Below, in pieces: positions 54,127 through 64,000 of a DNA stretch of 64,000 nt; within the stretch, counting starts at the first letter, position 1; the number at the start of each line of letters is the position of its first letter. The position numbers and the translations under genes were made by a program. Under the pieces are notes generated by a model, which saw only the letters and a program-made list of their open reading frames with translations, ran no database searches and had not been told where the DNA came from. The stretch is from positions 10,498,001-10,562,000 of the forward strand of contig CANTUQ010000073.1 of NCBI GenBank assembly GCA_947683425.1, written 5' to 3'. The DNA comes from Excoecaria cochinchinensis. Taxonomy: Eukaryota; Streptophyta; Magnoliopsida; Malpighiales; Euphorbiaceae.

Positions 54127-55810
54127 TCTACCACCGTCCTCGCAATTTTTGTGAATTTATATTTTCATAATATTTTTTAGTAAGGATGTTTCCATATTAT
54201 TTTCGAAAATTATCTCACCGTCTGACTAAGTAAGTCTGTCTAAATTCATCTGATCTGACCGTATGCACGCGCGTGCACACTGATACATCTAATATGCCCC
54301 ATTATTTTCAGTTTGTATTTTTTTCATATTTTTAATAACTATTTTTTTAAAAAAAAATTAAAGATATTACATGTACAAGTGGAACTTATCATTCTTGTTA
54401 TCCTTATATATGGAATTTATAGACACGTGTAAATCGAAAATTTACGTCCTCATATGAAATTTACTATGAAATTTACTTTAATAAATTCATGGACAAATGA
54501 ATTTTACATGTGTGCACTCTCATGGGCAAAAGAATGCAAATTTAGTTTGAAACTTCGATAATTTAATTATGTTAAAAGTCATAATATTATAGTTGTGAAC
54601 TTTATCAATTAAAATAGAGTTTGCCATTTAGCAGAATTAAAATATTACAAATTCTGAATAAATATTTGCAGATACAATAATGTTAAAATATAAGTATCAT
54701 TAATTATTGATCTAATGGTTAGCACTCGATTAAAAGTATAAAATAATTCGACTTAAATTCCTTCAAGTTAGTGACCTTTATACTTGTAATTAAAGGTAAT
54801 TGGACAGAATTTTTACTTTAACTTCTAAAGAAAAAAAGTGAAAACTAAAAATTTTTATTTTAATGTTTTGAAAATTATTTCTAAAAGGCATTTTTTTGTT
54901 TCATAAAAGTTTTTTTTATCAGTTTGAATTGAACATGTATGAGGCTAATATAATTTGAATAATGATCATTTTACCATATAATAATATTATATTAAATTTA
55001 TTATTCTGGATGAAAATATCACATCAAATAATATTTGGTCTCTCACTTGTACAATTTTTGTTTTTATATCAGTTATCAAAATTAACTTATGAATAACTTC
55101 CATAAAAATTCGCCAAAATCTCATTTAAAAATTATAATTGAGGGTTGGTTCTCATGATTGCCATATAAGGTAGTTAAGATAAAAAATCTTCACCTTCCGT
55201 ATACTGCTTGTGTTTTTTAGGCGTAAAATGTAAAATATATCATTTTCCACACCTAAAATAACCAAATAGGAAATTTTGTTTGTGTTTTCTTTCTGGCTAA
55301 TCATCTACTTAATAAGTAGTAAATATTATATATAAAAAAAAAGTAATAACCATTAAAAATCCGAAAGTGGTATTTGAAGGAAAAGGGACCAACTTTCCCT
55401 AAAATTCTATTATATAAATTTTTTGAGCCTAATTGGAAATAATGAAAAGTTTAAGGGCTAAACTGAGTCTCTGGCCATATTTGGCCTAAAATTTCTTTTC
55501 GTTATTCTCCTTTAAATTGTCCCATTTTTTTTTCCTATAAAGCTATAATCTTCTTTGATAGAGCAATATTAATCATTTCCCACAAAAAATCTCCATCTTT
55601 GCACCACTACACCTCAAGCTTCTTTTTCTTATGGCAGAACGATCAATGTTTATATAGATCAATTGGAAAAAATATGTAATATATTCACATAAATTCAAAA
55701 TTAACAGGAATATTATGTTTATAACACTACTAAACTACGAGAAAAAGAATTATCAGAGACCATATTTTAATAATTAGGCAAAAATTTGGTCCTTAAAAAA
55801 ATATTAATAT
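54127..55810. other. Non-coding flank, with a promoter-like stretch near its right end
   Basis: Begins with the right TCTACCAC. No ORF of note. At about 55500-55640 there is a promoter-like layout: CTATAAAGC TATA-type box near 55535, a C/A-rich leader, then ATGGCAGAACGATCAATG at 55632 whose frame stops after eight codons. This might be the 5' end of a lost gene, or chance. Confidence 0.4.
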
Positions 55811-56894
55811 TGGGTATGTGACTTGAAATTTAGTATGAATTCTACCATAAGTGAATTTCGTCTAACTAGGACTTTATGTGATTGTTTTTTCGGACAAGTT
55901 TTGCTTTTGTTTGGAGTGTAAGTAAAAACTTTCCTATGTTTATACTATAAAGGAAGTTTTGGTTCTCTAGAATTCTTGTCAACTTGAAACATAGATTTTA
56001 TAAGTACCAATCAGTGATGTATCTTTTAGTAGAGAGCAAATTCAGAGGGATTTTGTGTGAACCCATCAGGTGCGCACTTGGTGTGTTTTGTGAGATATTT
56101 TATGTCGTAGGCTCACAATATAATTTGTAATTTTGTGAGATGGTGAGATTTATTTGGGTGTATTTGGGTTAAAAGGTCTGAAAGCTATATAGTATTATGT
56201 ATTCGTTTTAGTTATATATGATTAGTGGATTTTTGCTTTCTTTCTACCTAACCATGTTAAATTTTCTGTACGTTTATTTTTCTCAATTTTTGCCTACTGT
56301 TATTTTTGTTGATTGCATTAAGATTGCCCATATAAATATGTTTGGCATTTAAATCCTAACAAGTTGTATCAGAGTCAGATTGGCTTTTCAATATTTATTT
56401 GGGCCAATTATAGCAACAACAAAATTTGAAATTGAGAATTATGATTGCATTATCTGCTTTGAGTTTGTGAAAAGAATTTTGATTGGAATAAGAAAATTCA
56501 AGTCAAGGTGGAGAATTGTTGGTAATTCTGAATCCAAGTCAATGTGGAGATTGATGGGTATGTGACTTGGAATTTACTTTGAATTCTACCATAAATAAAT
56601 TTCCCATAATTAGGTCTTTCAGTAATTGTTTCTTAAGTTTTGCTTTCGTTTGGAATACAAGATTTTTTTATTCTTACATTGTAAAGGAAGTTTTGGTTCT
56701 CTAGAATTCTTGTCAACCTACATAGACTTTATAAATACCATTAGTTATGTATCTTTTAGTAGAGAGCAAAATTCAGAGGGAGTTTGTGTTGACCTATAAT
56801 GTGAAAATTTGGTGTGTTTTGTGAGACTTTTTTTATATTTTTAAGCTCACAGTGTGATTTCTGTGAGATGGTGAGGTTTATTTACGTGCATTTG
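55811..56894 (+). mobile_element. Miniature LTR element (TRIM-like, copia-type ends), right LTR interrupted
   Basis: A 551-bp direct repeat starts TGGGTATGTGACTTG at 55811 and again at 56555 (about 340 bp of the second copy present). The first copy ends AATCCTAACA and is followed by AGTTGTATCAGAGTCAG, a slightly changed initiator-Met primer site in copia style. Before the second copy lies AATGTGGAGATTGATGG, a purine-rich tract. Only about 190 bp separate the repeats, so no gene is encoded. The second LTR stops matching at 56894, where another LTR (TGTAACACC) begins. Confidence 0.75.
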
Positions 56895-57842
56895 TGTAAC
56901 ACCTATTACTCGGTTTGACAAACGACCCATATATGAAATGTCACAAGTCGTACAATAGAACACCCAAAGATTCTGCCTTACAATTCCTTTAACTTTCTTT
57001 AATGTTCTGATTGTTGCTAAAATTTAATAGAAAATCAAGAAAAATTTCTGTTATACAGGTCACTATACACTTTATTGATAAAAAAAAAAAAAGAATACAC
57101 TTTTAAAACCTCTTTCACAACTACAACTTTCATCTCCTTTCAAACTCCAGCACAAAAATTCCCATCCTCCATATAAAATAATCTCAACATCAAACATTCA
57201 TACATACATACATACATACATACATATTAAATTCATACACCTGTTTCATTAATAAACACCACATTCTCAAACTATCACAATATACCCAAGTATTATATAG
57301 TAACCAATCTCCCAATTTAATTACATCATCAAAACATTCATTTACATATTCTTAATATATTCAAAAATACAATATATATGTTTATGTATGTATTAAATTC
57401 ATACACCTGTTTCATTAATAAACACCACAATCTCAAACTATCAGGGTATGTTTGGTAGGCTGCATTGGATTGTATTGTAATGGAGATTGTAATGGATTAA
57501 AAAATGTATTGTATTGTAATGTAATTATGATTACATTACTATGTTTGTTTAAATTAGTAATGTAATGTAAACATTAATACATTCCTATGTTTGTTAAATT
57601 ATATAAATATATTGAAATATAGTTATATTTATAATTATCAACTTTTTTTTATATAATTATTTTATTTTTTATTATTATTTTATATATTTATTATATTATA
57701 ATCTCATATAAAAAATGCAATTATACTAAATTATACTAATTCATACTAAATTTTAAACTTAATATTTAAAGTAAAATTAACATTACAATTGTAACTATAA
57801 ACTATAAAATAAATTGTTTCATACGATTCAAACTATCAATGA

Positions 57843-58840
57843 TCAAATATCTCCACTAAGTAAGCTTTTCACCCAAATTTCTTTCTCATCATCAGGTATA
57901 GTAAAAAATATATCAGTTGTTTCACGATCACAACCAATTTTTCTTGTTGCCTGGTGTCTCTCCCGCATACTTAAGCCACTCAATTTTGTCAACTCACTGT
58001 TGATTATTAATCTTTTCTCATGTGCATCACCATCTTCTAATGCTCGACTAAGTTTATCACTAGCCTTTCCAATTTTCATGCTAATAATAGAAGCTGAATC
58101 TTTAATAACTCTAGCCAAACTAGAAATACTTTCACTTTTACTCCTTTTCACCTTAGAACCCTCTTTAGTTGTCTCAAAAAATGAAGCAGAATCAATTGGA
58201 ATAGAGCTTACTTCATTTTCATTGGCTTCATTCATTGTTTGTTTTTCCAATTCTTCCATAATATCTGCAGCTGTTTCGGCATCTTTTCCAGTTGCACGAT
58301 CTTTTCCAAAAACAATACAGAGCTCCTCATAAAATGGAGAGGATTTGAACCTGAATGGTTCAGCATCCGAATGACTCTACAAAAACATACAACCATTCTT
58401 CAATTAAAAATTTTTAGATGTAAAAAAATATTTTTCACAAAACTATAATGAAAAGTTTATAACCATACCTTCAAATATTCATCCCAAACTGCATTTTCTG
58501 CTGTAATGCATTTTCGATCTGAGTCCCAACCAAATCCACTACAATTACAACCAGCCAACATATCATGCACAACACCAAAATTAGCTTTTAAATTTCTCAC
58601 TTTTGACTCAATATGGGGCTTCGCTTTAATTCCACTGTTTGGTAATTTACCCTTAAGACCATCTTCCACAGCATTAAAATGTCCAGGTTTAAAACCTCTT
58701 TCAGCTTTAAATCTTCCAGTATTATGCAACTCGAGAAGAGTTTCAACTAATTTCGTCTCTTCATCAAATGTCCATATTCTTTTATTTGTTCCTGGTCTTT
58801 TTGGCTTAATAGAACCTGAAGATGTACCAATGCTTGACAT
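57843..58840 (-). CDS. Harbinger ORF1: MYB/SANT-like DNA-binding protein (two exons)
   Basis: Exon 1 is 58840-58469 (MSSIGTSSGSIKPKRPGTNK, then the MYB/SANT-like domain: WTFDEETKLVETLLELHNTG, FNAVEDGLKGKLPNSGIKAK and WDEYLK). An intron of 92 bp (58468-58377, GTATGG...TTGTAG) joins in phase 0 to exon 2 (58376-57843: SHSDAEPFRFKSSPFYEELC, IVFGKDRATGKDAETAADIM and an acidic C-terminus). The product is about 301 residues with no stop. In the PIF/Harbinger group the MYB-like partner helps the transposase reach the nucleus and bind the element ends. The domain resembles Myb_DNA-bind_3 type. It could also be read as a domesticated or host-like MYB gene, but its place between inverted repeats argues for ORF1. 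Confidence 0.85.
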
Positions 58841-58859
58841 TTCTGCAACACAAAAATCA

Positions 58860-60105
58860 GCAGCAGTCTACTTAATTGTTTCTAGTTACTTAATTGTCAG
58901 GTAGAGTGACATAAGATTCACTAATTAAGTGCAGGTTGGGGGTCATAACTCATAAAGAAAATGACATATTTTCTTGCTTTTACAGGGACAGATGATGCAA
59001 ATGATGTATGAACTCATATGAGTTATCTAAAGCATCAGACTCAGAAATTCTTTCTAACTGTTTGTTAGGCATCAGATGCTGACTTATTTCTTACAAACAT
59101 CGCAATTTTAGAACGATTTCTGATATTATTGGAAAAAAAACAAATCAAAATTAAATAAAGCGTATTTTAATTAGTAACATTACATCAAAAAATAATAAAG
59201 CATTAAAAACTGTCTGCATGCGTGGTGTGCGTGTAACTTGCTTTGCTTTTGTAAAATAATTCCCTCTCTTGCTGTTATAAGCACACATTTGACAAGAATC
59301 TTATAAATATCATTGCCCTCAACCACATTCCTAATAAATTCATAAGCCTTAAATTTTTGGGTAGAATTGAATCAAAACGGCTCTGGGGATTGAGAAGTAG
59401 AGGAAAAGTTTTGATTTGTTTAGTAATTGTAGCTTCATTACTGATCATACTAGCAGAACCAAGGGTGTTACAAGAAGTTTCAGCTTACCATCAGAGTTGG
59501 CCTACGAGCTTTAGTTTCATATATATGTATTGAAATATAATTATATTTATAATTACCAACTAATTTCATAAAATTGATTTGAGTGCCTGAAAAATACAGA
59601 TACTATCAAGGAAAAAAGAAGTTGAGATTAAGAATCTATGTTTAACTTTCCAAGCATAAGAATGCAAGTACATAAATACACCTTAGAACCAATTTGAAGA
59701 AAACAGATACTTAATAACAACTTGCATTTCCTATGAGTAGAAGTACATTTAATTAAATGTCTAAAAAGAACTTCCAATATCAATCAGTATTGGACATATC
59801 ACCGCAAATAAGCAATAGCGGTGGAGTTTTGCTAGTTTCAGATGTTGTATTATATTTCTTTTCCTGCATTACTTGATAGCAGCAGCTTCAATAACTTTGC
59901 AATGTAAGTTTAATATAGTTATTGTTAAGATAGTAAAGCATTCACTTCCTCCCTACTCTATCACTGTTACTGTTTGATACTTCTTATAGAATTCAATAGA
60001 GATTTTACGGTTCAGATCCTACCCACATTCTTATTTTTAAAGTTTTTGTCTTTTTAATCCAATTTGGGCAAGTGAAGATGAAAGCAAGAACTAAGCAACT
60101 ATATA

Positions 60106-60166
<61 letters not shown>

Positions 60167-61100
60167 ATATATCTGCTGCGTGGTTAAGGTAAAGCCGCTC
60201 GAGATAATTCTTATCTAAATTTGATCCATAAATTGCTCATCAATCAAGTGGGATTGACCAAAGAAGATACAGAGGGCCTTGCTCTCTTTTCTTTTATTAT
60301 TTTTATGTTGCAGTAAAGTAATTTTTGTGGAGATGGGAACAATGGGGATAGCAAAAGAATGTTTGAATTGTTTAGTTTAAGGACAAAAGGCATATGAGCG
60401 TGGACCAATGTACTGAATTGTTGTTCTTTTTCTTTTCTTTGCCTAACTTATGTGTTCTTCGTGAACAAGTTTCTGGAAGGTTCATGCACTATATGAAATT
60501 CTTTTCCATTGAACATATATGAAATTATGTTCATAACCAATCCAATTCTTCAAATTTACATATAATAGTCAAGAAGACAATACCAGAAACAGAACAAAAA
60601 AGCATAATCCAAAAGTGGGTAAACCCAAAACATGCCAAATCATAATGGGTTGCTGAATCAAGAAGACTTTCAAAAATAAAAGAAAGCAAAAATTCTTTTT
60701 CAGTGAACAACTTTTAATTCATATGACTTCAAGTAAATAAAGTTCCATATTGCCAACCAATTGAACCAAGTTAACATAAAACAGTCCCAGTTATGAAGAA
60801 ATGAAATTACACAAAAACAGAAAATAGTAAATAATTATTCCATAGATTATTATTATAATTAGATGAGCAAAATTTGGCACTGGATAAACTCAAATAGAAA
60901 ATATGACTTCAAATCAATAAATTTAACAAAGCAGAGCAACAAATTCGAGATCTGAAAAACCAAACCATCAAATAGATATATGAAAAATCAAAATCGATAA
61001 AAAAAAAAGAGAAAAGAGGCAAGATTCATCTTCTCACAAGACCGAAATCAAAACCAAAAAAAGAAAATATGGAGAGAATCGATGAGTTACTCACCGTTAA
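58860..61100. other. Interior of the Harbinger element, no recognisable gene
   Basis: AT-rich with a (TA)n run at about 60109-60164. No frame of the length or motifs of a DDE transposase on either strand, so ORF2 seems deleted or decayed beyond reading. Confidence 0.6.
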
Positions 61101-61596
61101 AAAGAGAGGAGAGAGCTTCGTCTTCTATCGGCAGTAATGGTGATTCCGATGGTAGCGAGACCGGCGATGGTGAGGTGAGACCGGCGATGGAGATGAAGGA
61201 GGCAAAGGAGTTTAGGGAGGTGAGGGAGGCTACGGAGGTGAATAGATGAATTGTAATGGAAAATACTGTACAAATTTAGGGGATTAAAAAATACATGAGT
61301 AAGTGTATTGGGCATTACTGATGTATATATCATTACAATACAATATAAATTTTTTATACAAACAAACAAAGGAATGATTACTGACTTAATTACATTACAA
61401 TGCAAAACACCCTACCAAACATAGCCTCATAGTATATACAAGTATTATAAAGCAACTAATGTCCCATTTTATTTACATCATTAAAGCATTCATTTACATA
61501 TTCTCAATACATACAAAAATACAAAATATTCATCATTTTTATATCAATATATAGACATGGGATCCTAGCCAAAATTCCAAAATATCAGGATGCCAC

Positions 61597-62187
61597 GGGT
61601 GCGTTTACTTATAGAAAATAATATTCTATTTTCTATGAAAATTAGAGTATTTATTTTCTATAAAAAATTTGGAAAACGCGTTTATTTATCAACAAATGAA
61701 AAATTAGAGAATTTATTTTATATATATGTGTGTATGTGCACACACACACACACACATATGTATATATACATACACACATATAAGTATGTGTATGTGCATG
61801 TATAAGTATGTGTATGTGAATGTATATGTATATGTATATGTATGTGTATGTGTATGTATGTATGCATGTATGTACGTATATACATATGTATGTAAGTACA
61901 TGTATACATATACATATACATATACATATATGTGTATGTATGTGTGTGTATACACACACACACACACACTCACACTCATGTATATATGTATATATATGTA
62001 TTAAAATGATTCAAAAAATTTAGAAAATATGTTTTATTAGTTCTCTAATCTCTTCTTTATTTTAGAAAACTGGAACATCTATTTTCTATTTTAGAAAATT
62101 GACTAAAATAAACATGATCTCTATTTTCTGTTTTCTGTGAAATTTTTTTTAGAAAACTGGAGCAATTTTCTATAAGTGAATAGGTCC
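61597..62187. mobile_element. MITE-like insertion with inverted ends and microsatellite core
   Basis: The left end GGTGCGTTTACTTATAGAAA and the right end (as complement GACCTATTCACTTATAGAAA) form imperfect inverted repeats of about 25 bp; ATTTTCTATTTTCTATG-type words recur inside. The core (61724-62003) is a compound TG/CA, TATG and TA microsatellite. No convincing target duplication was found (TGCCA may occur on both sides). Frames of 80-100 codons here are microsatellite artefacts. Confidence 0.6.
61724..62003. repeat. Compound microsatellite (CA)n, (TATG)n, (TATA)n
   Basis: A run of CA/TG dinucleotides at 61739-61757, TATGTG and GTATGTGTATG units to about 61890, TACATA units, then a second CA run at 61951-61968. 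Purely simple sequence. Confidence 0.95.
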
Positions 62188-62374
62188 CAAATGTGCCAAT
62201 TGATGCATATAAAAATAAGTACAATCTCTCTACTTCTTTGTAGATCCATGTCCGACATTCTTTTGCCCAAAATCCAATGACCTTCATGCAAACAAAAATT
62301 CACACACTAAGCAACAAGTTTCTAAGTGTGTGTGTGTGTATATATATATATTCTCTTGGATTAAATATGCAAAG

Positions 62375-64000
62375 TGTGACGCGAGCCGAACCCAATCAGC
62401 CTCGAAAGCCCGCTTTTAGCCATTGAGAGGGTTCGTGTCTTTAGATCTTGGATAACATGAGATATTTTGGAATCCCTACCAAATAAAATATTGAGGAAAT
62501 TTATCTAATTTCATGAAACATTTAGGCACCTTTGAGCTATTTTGGAGTCGCCACCTAATTTAAAATTGGGAGAATTCGTCTAACCTCTGAGGTCTAAATC
62601 AGAGAAAGATTCGGAACTTCACTCTTATTAATGCCTTGATTAATTATAAACGAGTTTTTAACAATTAATTTTCCATCTCTCATCTCGTATGGTTATGCAT
62701 TAAAATTAACATGCATATCAGGCATCGAAAAAAGTGATAAAATAATAAAGTAAATTACAAAATAAAATAAAAGATAAAATTGAGACAAAAATACAATCCC
62801 CCAAAATAAAAATAAAAATAATATAAATAAAACTCATACACAAAGCGGGGTATTATTTGAAGTGAGAACATTGGTTCTTTCATGCACACTTAAAAAAATT
62901 AAAGAGTTAATTTTTGGCATTATTAAGAAAATCGGGATGCGTGATCACATTTTGTGAAAAATTAACTCTTCTTTTAAAGTGAGATTTTATTGGTTAAAAG
63001 TTAGGATATTGGTCTTATTTTATTAAAAAAACCAATTTATTAACAAAATATTTTTGTGATTTTCTTTTTAACATGCATAAAATAAAAAATAAACTTATTA
63101 CAAATTACATAGAAAAATAAATAAAAGTAAAACAATGAAAAATAACAAAAATGATAAAAAAAGTCAAACCAAAGGTGTCTCAAAATCTCCATGGATTCTC
63201 ATTTGCCATTGAAAATGCTCGCACAAAAAATAAGAATTATAGACAATAAAAACAAAATAAAAACTAATGTTAACGACTAAATATAAAAAACAATTAATCA
63301 ACAAAATAATAAAAATAAATATCACATGATATAATAAAATTAAAACATACAAAAAATGCATATCACACAAAATATGGATTGAAACAAGTCAAAAATGAAT
63401 AAAGCAAAATAAAAAAAAAAGAGGCATTAATAAAAGACCAAAAAAGTTAAAGGGCGGCCTGACCACGAAGGGCGAGCAGACTGCCCCTCACCTTCTTCCT
63501 GCCCTTCAAGGGGAAGAGATGAGAAAACGCACAGGAGCTTTTTCTTTAAATGAATTAAAGCACAAAAATGTGATTTTATGCGATTTTATATGATCTCATG
63601 CAATATTAATATGAAAAACACTTAGATTAACTTGAATCTTAAGCAAGAAAAAAAAAATCAAATAGATTGATCACACAAATTATTCAAGTTTTAAGAACAT
63701 GCAACAATGGTGGAAAAGTAAGAAAAAAAAATGGAATAATGCAATTTGAGCTCAGAATTCTTTACCCTCAGAATTATCAATCTGAAAAGCAAGAACGCGA
63801 GTTGATTTCCTTGTCAACAATCTTCGAAAATCGAATTAAGAAACCAAAAGAAAACTCAAGTTTTCTCTCTTTAAAATTCAAGAAATCTTTGAATTAAAGA
63901 ACAATTTTACAATCCTCAAGAAAAGAGAATCAATTGCTCTCCCTCAAATGTTGTGTTTAGATCCAAAATCAATTTGTCAAAAAAAATCTTAAAGCAAAAA
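62375..64000 (-). repeat. Ogre-like LTR (3' or solo), cut by window end
   Basis: The plus strand begins TGTGACGCGAGCCGAACCC, and GGAGTCGCCACCTAATTT follows near 62547; both match the reverse complement of the U5 end of the C LTRs (GCGCGTCACA; AAATTGGGTGGTGACTCC). No tRNA-Arg primer site lies on its left, so this is the outer end of a minus-strand copy (3' LTR or solo LTR). A small GC-rich patch at about 63450-63530 may be the counterpart of the GC-rich block. No gene seen. Confidence 0.75.

Larger units (their letters stand above)
57444..61426 (-). mobile_element. PIF/Harbinger transposon carrying ORF1 but no visible transposase
   Basis: Ends GGGTATGTTTGGTAGG and, as complement, GGCTATGTTTGGTAGG, flanked by the 3-bp duplication TCA (57441-57443, 61427-61429). 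The duplicate unit at 57273 shows the uninterrupted target (CAAACTATCACAATATAC). ORF1 is a two-exon MYB-like gene on the minus strand. The remaining 2.5 kb (58860-61100) hold no DDE transposase that I can read. The right end has a GGCGATGG-type simple sequence (61150-61200) that is probably leader. Confidence 0.85.
56895..62374. mobile_element. Gypsy-type LTR fragment interrupted by three insertions
   Basis: Starts TGTAACACCTATTACTCGG inside the TRIM LTR. Sequence of the same kind resumes at 61430-61596 and 62188-62374 (for example GTAGATCCATGTCCGACATT at 62241), as in chromovirus LTRs. A (CATA)n run lies at about 57199-57226. A 170-bp tandem duplication (ATTCATACACCTGTTTCATT at 57231 and 57410) is the target of the Harbinger element. 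The far end is lost in the insertion at 62375, so the family is not certain. Confidence 0.5.

Noticed and set aside
61097..61405. Minus-strand frame of 102 codons at the right end of the Harbinger
   Set aside because: It covers the inverted-repeat region and a GGCGATGG simple sequence, with no family match; more likely leader DNA.
61590..62023. Frames of 67-104 codons of Tyr, Thr, His, Val and Cys
   Set aside because: Compound TG/CA and TATG microsatellite; open in most frames because the simple sequence has no stops.

Overview
The window is nuclear DNA from a flowering plant, probably a eudicot. It is AT-rich, has GT-AG introns, and almost every base belongs to plant-type transposable elements: Ty3/gypsy Tat, Ogre-like, Athila-like and Tekay elements, a Ty1/copia-type miniature, a hAT, a PIF/Harbinger and a MITE. 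I see no convincing intact host gene, tRNA, rRNA or organelle sequence. The species cannot be fixed from the sequence alone.

Layout. Positions 1-about 5043 hold a decayed minus-strand Tat-type gypsy relic cut by the window edge. Positions 5393-49242 are one nested structure. The outer Tat-type element (E, minus strand, 464/463-bp LTRs, target-site duplication ATTCT) carries two large insertions. One is a minus-strand Athila-like element (D, 9198-21990, TSD TATGC), which itself holds a 2.64-kb solo LTR of an Ogre-like family (17202-19845, TSD GGTGC). The other is a plus-strand Ogre-like element (C, 24068-45781, TSD GCTGG). C was in turn entered by a minus-strand Tekay-type chromovirus (T, 27292-36861, TSD AGTAG) with an uninterrupted 1529-residue gag-pol. 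By eye the paired LTRs differ by about 8% (E), 5% (D), 1-2% (C) and 0.5% (T), which matches the nesting order.

To the right lie a hAT transposon (49656-54126, TSD TCTACCAC) with a damaged multi-exon transposase, about 1.7 kb of non-coding flank, and a miniature copia-type element (55811-56894). That element's right LTR is broken by a gypsy-type LTR stretch, which is itself interrupted by a PIF/Harbinger element (57444-61426) that keeps an intact two-exon MYB-like ORF1 but no visible transposase, by a MITE-like insertion (about 61597-62187), and by the start of another Ogre-like LTR (62375-end).

How the genes work together: there is no operon or host pathway. Gag-pol genes (intact in T, broken in E, F and C) would supply retrotransposition. 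E also carries an antisense extra ORF with its own promoter, and D keeps only an ORF-1-like protein without gag-pol. The most unusual signals are non-coding: a 72-bp array of long hairpins in both T LTRs, clustered CACAGCTGTG palindromes in both D LTRs and inside D, a 100-bp tandem array in the 3' region of C, and a copy of C's left flank sitting directly before its right LTR. T, although open throughout, has Tyr in place of a metal-binding Cys in both the Gag knuckle and the integrase zinc finger.
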